64,000 nucleotides of DNA from RHLJ01 sp965247355 (GTDB lineage Bacteria > Bacteroidota > Rhodothermia > Balneolales > Balneolaceae), in NCBI GenBank assembly GCA_965247355.1, contig OZ252011.1:2604001-2668000 (forward strand), given 5' to 3'. Position numbers and translations under genes: made by a program. Shown piece by piece: positions 24,424 through 32,659 of this stretch. The notes under the pieces were generated by a model. It was given only the letters and a program-made list of their open reading frames with translations. It had not been told where the DNA came from and did not search any database. Position 1 is the first letter of the stretch. Every line of letters starts with the position of its first letter.

Positions 24424-25662
24424 ATGAAACGAGTCGTTATTACAGGCCTTGGAGCCATTACACCCATTGGAAATAGCGTTGATGAATTTTGGGACTCCCT
24501 AATAAAAGGAAAAAGTGGGGCTGGACCAATCACAAAATTTAATGCAGACCTCTTCAAAACCCAATTTGCCTGTGAACTAAAGAACTTTGAACCCACAGAT
24601 ACCCTGCATAGAAATGAAGTCAGAAAGAATGACTCTTATGTTGTTTATGCACTTTATACCAGCCTACAGGCAATCGAACATTCAAAACTTGATCTTGATA
24701 GCATTAATAAAGAAAGAGTTGGAGTAATTTGGGGTACCGGGGTTGGTGGTTTCGAAACATTCGAAGACGAACTCATGGATTATGTGGAGAGAAATAAAGT
24801 ACCTCGCTTCAGTCCTTATTATATCCCAAAAACAATCCCAAATATGGCTTCAGGGATAGTCGCTATCAAATATGGCTTTATGGGTATTAATCAAACGGTT
24901 ACTTCTGCCTGCGCTTCGTCAAATAATGCGATTATGGATGCCTTCAATTATATCCGTTTGGGTAAAGCAGATATTTTATTAACCGGAGGCTCTGAAGCTG
25001 CAATAACTAACGCATCTGTTGGGGGATTTTCAGCAATGAAAGCACTCTCAACTAATAATGAATCACCGGAAACAGCATCAAGACCTTTTGATACTTCACG
25101 TGACGGGTTTGTAATGGGTGAAGGAGCAGGAGCATTAGTTCTCGAAGAATATGAGCATGCTAAAGCACGAGGAGCTAATATCATTTGTGAAGTATTAGGT
25201 GCAGCAAGTACAGCCGATGCTTATCATCTTTCTGCAACTCACCCAGAGGGACTTGGGGCCAGAAATGCTATCGAATTAGCACTTGATGAAGCCAACCTCA
25301 GCATTACAGATATTGATTATATCAATGCTCACGCAACAAGTACTCCTGTTGGGGATATCAGTGAATTAAAAGCGATTAAAACAGTAATAGGTGACTCTGG
25401 TGCAAATCCTGCAATCAGTGGTACTAAATCAATGACCGGACACCTGCTGGGAGCCGCCGGGGCAATTGAAGCTATTGCAGGCATCAAAGCTATGGAGCAC
25501 AACTTAATTCCCCCAACCATAAATGTAGACGAATTAGACCCCGCTACAGAAGGGTTAGATATTGTTATTAATAAACCTAAAGAACGAGAAGTAAACTATG
25601 TAATGAGTGATACTTTTGGTTTTGGCGGACATAATACGATTGTCATTTTTGGAAAGGTTTAA
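24424..25662 (+). CDS. fabF: 3-oxoacyl-[acyl-carrier-protein] synthase II
   Basis: The 412-aa enzyme elongates acyl-ACP chains by decarboxylative condensation with malonyl-ACP. The KAS catalytic triad is complete: C163 in 'TSACASSNNA', His in 'NAHATSTPVGD', and His in 'MTGHLLGAAGAIEA'. 'RPFDTSRDGFVMGEGAG' and the C-terminal 'SDTFGFGGHN' are also typical of KAS II. It is not beside acpP or other fab genes. It follows a TetR gene by 23 bases, with a shared AATAAGT motif in the gap, so this is probably a conditionally expressed second FabF. A dedicated role in membrane fluidity or a secondary product is possible, but unproven. Confidence 0.93.
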   Translation: MKRVVITGLGAITPIGNSVDEFWDSLIKGKSGAGPITKFNADLFKTQFACELKNFEPTDTLHRNEVRKNDSYVVYALYTSLQAIEHSKLDLDSINKERVGVIWGTGVGGFETFEDELMDYVERNKVPRFSPYYIPKTIPNMASGIVAIKYGFMGINQTVTSACASSNNAIMDAFNYIRLGKADILLTGGSEAAITNASVGGFSAMKALSTNNESPETASRPFDTSRDGFVMGEGAGALVLEEYEHAKARGANIICEVLGAASTADAYHLSATHPEGLGARNAIELALDEANLSITDIDYINAHATSTPVGDISELKAIKTVIGDSGANPAISGTKSMTGHLLGAAGAIEAIAGIKAMEHNLIPPTINVDELDPATEGLDIVINKPKEREVNYVMSDTFGFGGHNTIVIFGKV

Positions 25663-25673
25663 AAGGAATATGA

Positions 25674-25711
25674 GAATTAGGAATATTTTGGATAGAAATT
25701 ATTCCTAATTC
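25674..25711. repeat. Long inverted repeat between fabF and the kinase gene
   Basis: GAATTAGGAATA (25674-25685) and TATTCCTAATTC (25700-25711) are perfect 12-base arms around a 14-base spacer. There is no T-run after it, so it is not a standard terminator. It may be a transcript-end stabiliser, a processing site or a dispersed repeat. Confidence 0.6.
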
Positions 25712-25731
25712 GTAATTCAACTATTCTCTTA

Positions 25732-26580
25732 GTGATACCAGAATCGATAAAAGCAACTATTCAGTCTCAGCTCGATGTAACTATAGCTGTAGAAAAACCT
25801 GTTTCCGGTGGCGATATCAATCAAGCGGCTAAAATCGAAACAGATTCCCGAGATCGATTCTTTTTAAAATGGAATACTTCCGCTCCGGAGGATATGTTCG
25901 AATCTGAAGCTAAAGGTCTCGAACTACTCGATTCTGCACTTACAGATATAATTATCCCTGAAGTGTTTCTAATAGGAGATGATTTTTTATTAATGGAGTT
26001 CATCGAAGAATCGAATTCTGGCTCTTCTTTTGATTTTGGAGTTCAACTGGCGAAACTTCATAAAAAAAACAACGAGCTCTTTGGCTTAGATCACTCAAAT
26101 TACATTGGAAGACTTTCTCAACAGAATAAGTATCATGCCGACTGGCTGGAGTTTTTTATAAGGGAACGGCTTGAGCCACAAGTGAAGATGGCAATTGAAT
26201 CCGGCAAACTTTCCAAAAACTTAGCTTCTGTTCTCGATCGGGTTACGAACTACACCTACGTTGTTTTTCCTGACGAACCACCTGCTCTTTTACATGGTGA
26301 TCTTTGGGCAGGTAATTATATGTTTAACCAGGATGAAAAAGCCTGTATTTACGATCCGGCAGTTTATTTTGGTCACCGGGAAATGGATTTGGCAATGACC
26401 CAACTTTTTGGTGGTTTTGATGCTGATTTCTATCGTGGCTATAATGAAGAATACCCTTTAGAAAAGGGATTTGAAGAGCGATCTAAACTCTGTAACCTCT
26501 ACCCAGTCCTTGTTCACGCTAACCTTTTTGGCGGACACTATTTAAGTCAGGCTGAATCTTTGTTAAAAAGATTTTTTTAG
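25732..26580 (+). CDS. Fructosamine/ketosamine-3-kinase family protein
   Basis: The 282-aa protein starts with GTG. It has the aminoglycoside-phosphotransferase-like kinase fold of the FN3K family: 'PVSGGDINQAAKI' (family N-terminal loop), 'RFFLKWN' with the ATP-site lysine, 'LLHGDLWAGNYMF' (catalytic loop, Asp in H-G-D-L) and 'IYDPAVYFGHREMDLAM' (the D-P-A-x-Y-x-G metal and substrate block). FN3K-type kinases phosphorylate sugars attached to amines so that the adducts break down, repairing glycated proteins. Length is normal (~290). It has no phosphatase partner next to it. Confidence 0.9.
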   Translation: MIPESIKATIQSQLDVTIAVEKPVSGGDINQAAKIETDSRDRFFLKWNTSAPEDMFESEAKGLELLDSALTDIIIPEVFLIGDDFLLMEFIEESNSGSSFDFGVQLAKLHKKNNELFGLDHSNYIGRLSQQNKYHADWLEFFIRERLEPQVKMAIESGKLSKNLASVLDRVTNYTYVVFPDEPPALLHGDLWAGNYMFNQDEKACIYDPAVYFGHREMDLAMTQLFGGFDADFYRGYNEEYPLEKGFEERSKLCNLYPVLVHANLFGGHYLSQAESLLKRFF

Positions 26581-26581
26581 G

Positions 26582-26593
26582 CTTATTAATAAG
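26582..26593. promoter_or_regulatory. AATAAG palindrome upstream of the M28 peptidase
   Basis: CTTAT and ATAAG form a perfect 12-base palindrome just after the kinase stop codon and 78 bases before the peptidase start. It shares the TTAATAAGT word with the sites at the TetR gene, but the arm spacing is 2 rather than 6 bases, so it may be unrelated. Confidence 0.25.
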
Positions 26594-26671
26594 TCCAAAT
26601 ACATCCAGACGAACCCCTTCTTTTTTCAATTTGATGCCACTTTCTCAATATTCTGTTAACTCATTAAAGTA

Positions 26672-28504
26672 TTGAACTCACTGGCTTCTAATTTGAAGAA
26701 ACTCATATTCTTTTTTTTTCTTTTATCCTCTTTTTCTGATTCATTCGCTCAGCAAAGTTTACTTAATTCGATCCGAAATACTTCCTCTGATTCTGCCATA
26801 ATGGAAGATATCAGCTATTTGTCGGATGTATACGGACCAAGGTTTTTAGGAACTCCAAATTACTTTGAGTCACTGATCTACCTAAAAGAGAAACTGGAAA
26901 GACTTGGAATCGATGTCCATTTAGAATCTTTTGATAACGGATACAGGGGTTGGGACTTCTCTGATTTCAGTGTAAAAATGACTACACCAAAATATGCACC
27001 GGTTCATGCTTACCCTCTAGCATTTACTTCATCAACTTCAGGGGAAATGGAGGGCGAGCTTGTATTTATTAAGAATCTGGATGAGGTGTATTCTCTGAAG
27101 GGTAAGCTACATAATAAAATCATTATGCTTGATGCCTTTTATCACCCTGTTCATAGCGTTAGACATCCAATGTCTACTCGTTTAAGTGACCAAACGTTGC
27201 TGAAAGCTTCCGAAAACCCCGATCCAAATGATGTAATTATTGGATATCACTCCAGAATTTCTGTCCCGGGTTTATTCAGACAAAGAGACAATCATATAAA
27301 AAGAATGACCCGATTCTTTGAGTTTTTCAGAGAAGAAAAGGCTCTTGCAGTAGTTGAACCAAGTGATTATCCCTACGGTATTCTTCATGCTGATGGGAAC
27401 AGATCTGTACCTTCATTTGTACACAAATCAGATATAAAGCCTATCGCTTCTTTTGTAATTGCGAATGAAGACTTTGGTAGATTGAAGCGACTGCATGAAA
27501 AAGGGTTCAATCCAAAACTAAACGTTCAATTGACTTCAACCTTTTATGATGAACCTGAATACCACCAAAATCTTGTTGCTGAAATTGAAGGTTCTGATCC
27601 GGTTTTAAAAAATGAATTTGTAATTATTGGGGCTCATCTCGACAGCTGGCATGCAGGAACCGGGGCTGTTGACAATGCCTCTAATTCAGCTGTGTTGATA
27701 GAGGTAATGAGAATTCTAAAAGAAATTGGTACTGATTACAAAAGGTCGATACGTTTGATTCTATGGGGTGGAGAAGAACATGTTTTTGCCGGTTCAGAGT
27801 TCTATGTAAACAAAAATATAGGTGATATGATAACCGGTGAACCAGGTCCGGACCATCATCGGATATCTGCCTATTTGAACCTTGATAATGGTGCAGGAAA
27901 AATCCGTGGTCTGTATTTAATGGGAAATGATGCCATTAAACCCTACTTCTCCGAATACCTTCAACCATTCGAAAATAGTAACACGCTGACTATTCAGAAT
28001 GCGAATCAAACAGATCATTGGCTACTAGATTATCATAATATTCCTGCATTTCAGTTTATTCAGGACCCTTTAGATTATATATCAGCGGTACATCATACAA
28101 ATATGGATCGGTATGAGTACATCCCCAAAAAAGATCAAAAGTATAATGCTGAACTAGTTGCCTACCTTGTTTATCAAATTGCAAATGAACATCACTTAAT
28201 GCCCAGAAAAGAGTACAATTTTATTACACCCAATAAATCCGGAAATGTAACTTTCAGTTTACAAGGTTTTGAAACCGCTACTGAAGTCTCGGTAGTAGGT
28301 GACTTCAATAACTGGGATATGTTCAGCCTACCTATGTATAAAACGGAAGATAGCTGGGAAACAAAAATCGATTTACCTACTGGGAAATACTTTTATAAAT
28401 TTATAGTGGATGGATACTGGACAAGTAACCCTGAGACTCCGGAAAGCCAACTAAAAAAAGATGGGTATGGACATGGAGGATTAACGGTTTTATATGTTGA
28501 ATAA
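26672..28504 (+). CDS. Secreted M28 family metallopeptidase with C-terminal AMPK/CBM48-like domain
   Basis: This 610-aa protein starts with TTG. A signal peptide (~1-26, ending 'SDSFAQ') is followed by an M28 aminopeptidase-type domain with a PA-like insert. The zinc site is complete: 'GAHLDSWHAG' (His) and 'GAVDNASNSA' (bridging Asp), 'WGGEEHVFAGS' (Glu-Glu), 'YLNLDNGAG' (Asp) and 'ISAVHHTNMD' (His). Residues ~520-610 form an immunoglobulin-like glycogen-binding domain of the AMPK-beta/CBM48 kind: 'EVSVVGDFNNWD', 'LPTGKYFYKFIVDGYW'. This fusion is unusual for an M28 peptidase. It probably acts in the periplasm or outside the cell on peptides. Confidence 0.85.
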   Translation: MNSLASNLKKLIFFFFLLSSFSDSFAQQSLLNSIRNTSSDSAIMEDISYLSDVYGPRFLGTPNYFESLIYLKEKLERLGIDVHLESFDNGYRGWDFSDFSVKMTTPKYAPVHAYPLAFTSSTSGEMEGELVFIKNLDEVYSLKGKLHNKIIMLDAFYHPVHSVRHPMSTRLSDQTLLKASENPDPNDVIIGYHSRISVPGLFRQRDNHIKRMTRFFEFFREEKALAVVEPSDYPYGILHADGNRSVPSFVHKSDIKPIASFVIANEDFGRLKRLHEKGFNPKLNVQLTSTFYDEPEYHQNLVAEIEGSDPVLKNEFVIIGAHLDSWHAGTGAVDNASNSAVLIEVMRILKEIGTDYKRSIRLILWGGEEHVFAGSEFYVNKNIGDMITGEPGPDHHRISAYLNLDNGAGKIRGLYLMGNDAIKPYFSEYLQPFENSNTLTIQNANQTDHWLLDYHNIPAFQFIQDPLDYISAVHHTNMDRYEYIPKKDQKYNAELVAYLVYQIANEHHLMPRKEYNFITPNKSGNVTFSLQGFETATEVSVVGDFNNWDMFSLPMYKTEDSWETKIDLPTGKYFYKFIVDGYWTSNPETPESQLKKDGYGHGGLTVLYVE

Positions 28505-28508
28505 GGGT

Positions 28509-29879
28509 TCACTCTAAAGAACCACTATCCTTTCGAGCTTTAAACTCCTTAGGTGTCATTCCGGTTTCTTTCTTGAAATAAGAATTGAATGTCGATTTAG
28601 AATTGAATCCTGCTTTCTCTGCAATTGCGACAATGGTTAAGTGCCCCATATCTTTATCAATGAGCAATTGCTTTACTTCTTCCAACCGGTATTCATTTAC
28701 ATAGGAATAGAAGTTTTTTTGAAAGGTTGCGTTAATCAATCCACTTAGTTGTTTGGGCTTCATTTCAAGATGTTCGGCAAGTTTTCTTAGAGTGAGATTC
28801 GGATCTGTATAAGGCTTCTCCTCTTCCATTATTTCGTTAATCTTTTCCTTGAATTCCTGTAATTCGGAGGAGTCTACTTTTTTTGAATTGAAGTTTTTGA
28901 GAATTAATACTTTTTCATTTCTGAATACTTCAAACCCGATCCAGTACATATAAATACAGAGGGTTACCCAAAGTGAGAAGTAGGTAATGGTCGAGGACTT
29001 CATCTCAAAGAAAACTGCATTTATGGTGAGATTGCTAACCCAAACCAATAGTATAGCATAAGTGGCAAAATAGAACTTGGTCAACCATCGAATTTCATTT
29101 TTCTTTCTTTCCTGAGTTCCATTCAGGTTCCTGATTTGGTGAATTGAAACAGACATATAAATCACCAGAGAAATAACCCCTCCAAACTGCTCAAGTATAA
29201 CCCAGTATGGGTCAAAATCAGTGTGAAGGTGGTTTATTCTCGCTTCAGGCGGGGAAAAATACATTATCAGATAATATAAAAATGTTGCCAAACCAGGCAT
29301 GAAATGAAGCCAATCTGCTTTTTTAAATCTGAAATTATCTTCCAGCAAATTCCGGGAATGAAAATATAAAAGTGGTCCTAATAGCAGCAGAAAAGAGATT
29401 GGAATAAATGCGGTTTTTATATCTAATGCCAAGCCATATCCCGTACCATACATTTGAAACTTTAATCCAAAGAGTGACCATACAATGATATACAACACTA
29501 AAAAAAATTCAATGGATTTCTTCCTGAAGAAGAAAACAGATATAACCCCCAGAAATATTCCTCCAAACAAGGTTGGGTAAACTACTCTTGAATACAAGGA
29601 GGCATGAGTACTACTACCTCGGTACTGTTCCGCTAGAAATTCTTCAAACGCTAGTAATCCCGTCTCTTTTTTCTGAATCAGAGGCATGTTACAGTATTCA
29701 CAAAAACCTTCTTCAGTATGCTCAATATGATCTCCGGTACATCCGCATGGAGGACAAAAGTAAACCCCGGTTCCTTCAATATTCCGGTCGATGAAATAAC
29801 CAATGCCTGAAGTCACAACCATTGATATAATCAAAAATGGGAGTATCCATTTCAACATTGTTTTTGAAGAATTGTACAT
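28509..29879 (-). CDS. Membrane-bound AraC-family regulator with N-terminal Cys/His cluster
   Basis: The 456-aa protein has an N-terminal membrane helix (~9-30), then an extracytoplasmic loop with CxxCxC (C42, C45, C47), H51, H54 and CxxC (C60, C63). About seven further helices lie between ~95 and ~325. A cytoplasmic AraC double helix-turn-helix occupies ~345-450 ('TLRKLAEHLEMKPKQLSGLIN' region; second HTH 'VAIAEKAGFNSKSTFNSYFKKETGMTPKEF' in parts). The Cys/His loop ending 'FCEYCNMPLI' recalls heavy-metal-binding knuckles that end 'C-P-x-C-G-M-x-L'. It is divergent from the sulfur operon across a 173-base gap, so it may sense metal, thiol or sulfide and control that operon. Confidence 0.8.
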   Translation of the reverse strand: MYNSSKTMLKWILPFLIISMVVTSGIGYFIDRNIEGTGVYFCPPCGCTGDHIEHTEEGFCEYCNMPLIQKKETGLLAFEEFLAEQYRGSSTHASLYSRVVYPTLFGGIFLGVISVFFFRKKSIEFFLVLYIIVWSLFGLKFQMYGTGYGLALDIKTAFIPISFLLLLGPLLYFHSRNLLEDNFRFKKADWLHFMPGLATFLYYLIMYFSPPEARINHLHTDFDPYWVILEQFGGVISLVIYMSVSIHQIRNLNGTQERKKNEIRWLTKFYFATYAILLVWVSNLTINAVFFEMKSSTITYFSLWVTLCIYMYWIGFEVFRNEKVLILKNFNSKKVDSSELQEFKEKINEIMEEEKPYTDPNLTLRKLAEHLEMKPKQLSGLINATFQKNFYSYVNEYRLEEVKQLLIDKDMGHLTIVAIAEKAGFNSKSTFNSYFKKETGMTPKEFKARKDSGSLE

Positions 29880-30052
29880 AACTCAGATTTATAAGTCATT
29901 TTTATTTTCTGCGACCAATCTACGCCTTATATCTGTATAAGTTGTCCGTTTTGAGCTCTTATATGTTCGAATAGAAGCATCCGCACTTCCAATTTAGAAC
30001 ATAATTTCGCTGGCTTTCGTAACTAGTTTGAAACTTCAAAGAATCAAATCTC

Positions 30053-30949
30053 ATGATAATTAAACTAAAAACCACAATTTCACTAATCCTTTTTTTTCTG
30101 CTTAGTTATTCATTTCTGAATGCTCAAACCACCCCATTTAAATCTATAGACTGGCTTAAGGATAATCTGGATCGTGATGATCTGGTCCTCTTCCATGTTG
30201 GTCCCGAAGACGAATACAATAACAAGCATATTCCTGGCGCACAACTTGTTGGAAGAGTTGATTACACCTTCAGCTCTGAGGACGAAACTCATGTATATGA
30301 TCTTCCATCAGTTGAAAAACTTAAAGCTTTTCTTGAATCCAAAGGAGTTAATGATGGAGATACTATTGTCATTTATGTAGGTACCAACTGGGTTTCACCA
30401 ACTACCCGACTGTATTTTACGCTCGATTATCTGGGACTTGGAGACAATACTTTTCTATTAGATGGAGGGCTTCCACTTTGGGAACATGAAGGCGGAGAAC
30501 TCACATCCGAAATTGCTGAAGTTTCGAAAGGATCTGTTACTCTTAACCCCAATCCGAATTTTGTGGTCCCGATCAGTTTCGTAAAAGAGAACCTGAATAA
30601 TAAATCTCTTAATATAGTAGACGCCCGTTCTCCCGTATATTATGAAGGTGTACAAGAAGCGATGGGATCAAAAGGACACATTCCCGGAGCTAAAACCATT
30701 CCCTATACCTCTATTGTGAATGATGGGCCAAATGGTTCTTATATCCTAAAATCGAAAGAAGAACTTCAGGATATTTTTGATAAACAAGATCTCAAAAAAG
30801 ACACTCCTATTGTTCTTTATTGCCATATTGGGCAGCAAGCCACGTTGGTTTACTTTGCTACTAAAATTCTTGGCTACAATGCCCGATTATTTGATGGTTC
30901 GATGCATGCGTGGGGACATGACACGGATAATCCACTTGAGGTAAATTAA
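30053..30949 (+). CDS. Exported tandem-rhodanese sulfurtransferase
   Basis: The 298-aa protein has a signal peptide (~1-24, 'SYSFLNAQ') and two rhodanese domains (~28-150 and ~170-298). The first lacks the active Cys, as usual. The second has it at C257 in 'VLYCHIGQQATL', and also the CDC25-like start 'IVDARSP'. 'HIPGA' occurs in both domains. Enzymes of this kind move sulfane sulfur from thiosulfate or 3-mercaptopyruvate to cyanide or thiols. The signal peptide puts it in the periplasm. It leads an operon with a split YeeE/TsuA-like transporter and a membrane rhodanese, the next gene overlapping by one base. A thiosulfate-handling role fits best. Confidence 0.9.
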   Translation: MIIKLKTTISLILFFLLSYSFLNAQTTPFKSIDWLKDNLDRDDLVLFHVGPEDEYNNKHIPGAQLVGRVDYTFSSEDETHVYDLPSVEKLKAFLESKGVNDGDTIVIYVGTNWVSPTTRLYFTLDYLGLGDNTFLLDGGLPLWEHEGGELTSEIAEVSKGSVTLNPNPNFVVPISFVKENLNNKSLNIVDARSPVYYEGVQEAMGSKGHIPGAKTIPYTSIVNDGPNGSYILKSKEELQDIFDKQDLKKDTPIVLYCHIGQQATLVYFATKILGYNARLFDGSMHAWGHDTDNPLEVN

Positions 30950-31479
30950 TGTCTTTGTTTTCAAAAGAAGCTGAACCTTACTGGAACCCATATATCTCGG
31001 GAATTGGGTTGGGATTGGTCCTATTACTCACCTTCTTAGTAATGGGAAGAGGAATCGGGGCTTCCGGAGCCATGACTTCCGTCGTTGCTACTACTGCAAA
31101 TGTCATTTCTCCGCACACAACCCAGGCAAATGATTTCTATCAGGGGTATTTAGGAGACGGGACCGTTAGTCCACTCAAAGACTGGCTGGTATTTGAAGTT
31201 ATTGGAGTGTTGATCGGCGGTTTTCTCTCGGGACTTTTTGCAGGCCGCACAAAAATCAAAGTTGAAAAGGGCTCAGGAATCTCAACGAACCGTAGGTTTC
31301 AGTACGCTTTTATTGGTGGGATGATTATGGCTTTTGGCACCAAATTAGCCAGAGGTTGTACCAGCGGTCAGGCTTTAACCGGAGGCGCTTTAATGAATGT
31401 AGGAAGCTGGCTATTTATGATTTCTCTTTTTGCAGGTGCATATGCCATGGCATGGTTTGTAAGGAGGTTGTGGATATGA
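30949..31479 (+). CDS. YeeE/YedE-family thiosulfate transporter, N-terminal half
   Basis: This 176-aa membrane protein has four or five hydrophobic segments and the family signature with a conserved Cys, 'KLARGCTSGQALTGGA'. In E. coli YeeE (TsuA) this motif occurs twice in one chain and its cysteines relay thiosulfate through the membrane. Here the two halves are separate genes, this one and the next, which overlap by four bases and should associate as a heterodimer. The ATG overlaps the last base of the sulfurtransferase stop. Confidence 0.88.
   Translation: MSLFSKEAEPYWNPYISGIGLGLVLLLTFLVMGRGIGASGAMTSVVATTANVISPHTTQANDFYQGYLGDGTVSPLKDWLVFEVIGVLIGGFLSGLFAGRTKIKVEKGSGISTNRRFQYAFIGGMIMAFGTKLARGCTSGQALTGGALMNVGSWLFMISLFAGAYAMAWFVRRLWI
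31461..31467 (+). promoter_or_regulatory. Strong Shine-Dalgarno site fixing the start of the second YeeE half
   Basis: AAGGAGG lies 8 bases before the ATG at 31476, inside the upstream gene. Strong Shine-Dalgarno sites are rare in this window, so this one is good evidence for that start over the longer open frame that begins at 31356. Confidence 0.75.
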
Positions 31480-32072
31480 ACGGACCTTTTTTTATAAACG
31501 GATGGATTGGCGAAGAAGCCAGTCTGATTTTCGCCCTTTTTATTGGAATAGCCTTCGGATTCTTTCTGGAACGCGCCGGACTTGGAAGCGCCAAAAAGCT
31601 GGCGGCTCAATTTTACGGCCGAGATATGACCGTCTTCAAAATAATGTTTACCGCCATTATCACAGCTATGATTGGATTGTTTTGGTTTAATCAATTTGGC
31701 TGGATGGATTTAGAACTTGTTTATCTAACCCCAACATTTGTCGCACCTCAAATTATTGGTGGTCTGGTTTTCGGGGTAGGTTTTATTGTTGGTGGATATT
31801 GTCCCGGTACTTCCTGTGTCGCCGGAGCTACTGGTAGTCTTGATGGATGGATGAACGTGTTAGGTATGCTAACCGGGATTTTAGTTTTTGGTGAGCTCTA
31901 TCCCTATCTGGAGAACTTCTATAATACCACACCGATGGGAGATATTACCTTCACTGATTACTTTCAGGTTCCGGCAGGAATTATGGTTTTTATTTTGGTG
32001 ATGGTTGCACTTGCAGGATTCTGGGCTTCTGAAAAAGTTGAAGCGAAAATGGCTAATAAGTTGCCGGAATGA
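31476..32072 (+). CDS. YeeE/YedE-family thiosulfate transporter, C-terminal half
   Basis: The 199-aa membrane protein starts at ATG 31476. The upstream in-frame codons read as a shadow of the previous gene, and a strong ribosome site precedes this ATG. It has five or six hydrophobic segments. The second family signature is present as 'GGYCPGTSCVAGATG', with two cysteines where the thiosulfate relay cysteine is expected, and 'GFFLERAGLGSAKKLAAQF' matches the family N-terminal block. It pairs with the preceding half transporter and overlaps the next gene by four bases. Confidence 0.9.
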   Translation: MNGPFFINGWIGEEASLIFALFIGIAFGFFLERAGLGSAKKLAAQFYGRDMTVFKIMFTAIITAMIGLFWFNQFGWMDLELVYLTPTFVAPQIIGGLVFGVGFIVGGYCPGTSCVAGATGSLDGWMNVLGMLTGILVFGELYPYLENFYNTTPMGDITFTDYFQVPAGIMVFILVMVALAGFWASEKVEAKMANKLPE

Positions 32073-32659
32073 AGTTTTCACTAAATCAAAAACTGGCTCT
32101 TTTGGCTTTTATTCTTTCTTCACTTGCTTTGGTTAGTTCTGTTTTTTTTGCAAATAATTCGTCCTTAAAACACCCTTCTGAAGTAGAATTCATCACCGTG
32201 CTAGATTTAGCCGAAAGCATCAAAAAAAGAGAAATAATGACTCTTATAGACCTTCGAAGTAAAGAAGACTTCAATCAGTTTCATATCCCTACAGCCATAA
32301 ATATAACTGCTTCTGAGTTGGAAGATTATAAGTTCGATTCTGAATCCCGACTCATCGTTTATTCGGAGAATGATTCACTTTCCAGAAAGACTTTATCTAA
32401 TTTGGATAACATAAGATTTGGAAATTCACGATTTGTAAAAGGAGGAGTTCAGGATTGGTATATCCGGGTTCTGTATCCGCGCATGCCTTTAGAAATACCT
32501 GAAGAAGATCGAGCCTTGGCAAACAGAGTGAAGAGCTTATCGTCTTATTTTGGAGGAAGATCTCAGTTTGTAGACGATAAAAACACCCTGGGTTACTATA
32601 AGGAAACAGAATCAACCCAACCAAAAATTGAAAGTAAACTGGTACGAATGGGATGTTAA
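32069..32659 (+). CDS. Membrane-anchored rhodanese-like protein without catalytic cysteine
   Basis: The 196-aa protein has an N-terminal membrane segment (~9-28) and one rhodanese-like domain (~40-140; 'TLIDLRSKEDFNQFHIPTA', then 'LIVYSEND'). The active-loop Cys expected after the 'I-V-Y' strand is Ser (S99), so it should not act as a normal sulfurtransferase. The only Cys in the chain is the very last residue, in 'LVRMGC' (C196). Its ATG overlaps the transporter stop (ATGA), so it belongs to the sulfur operon. A sulfur-carrier or scaffold role using the terminal Cys is a speculation. Its stop overlaps the convergent luciferase-like gene. Confidence 0.8.
   Translation: MKFSLNQKLALLAFILSSLALVSSVFFANNSSLKHPSEVEFITVLDLAESIKKREIMTLIDLRSKEDFNQFHIPTAINITASELEDYKFDSESRLIVYSENDSLSRKTLSNLDNIRFGNSRFVKGGVQDWYIRVLYPRMPLEIPEEDRALANRVKSLSSYFGGRSQFVDDKNTLGYYKETESTQPKIESKLVRMGC

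Noticed and set aside
31356..31475. A longer N-terminus for the second YeeE half (start at 31356)
   Set aside because: These 40 codons overlap the first half gene in another frame, have a Cys/Arg-rich unlikely sequence, and a strong Shine-Dalgarno site points to ATG 31476.
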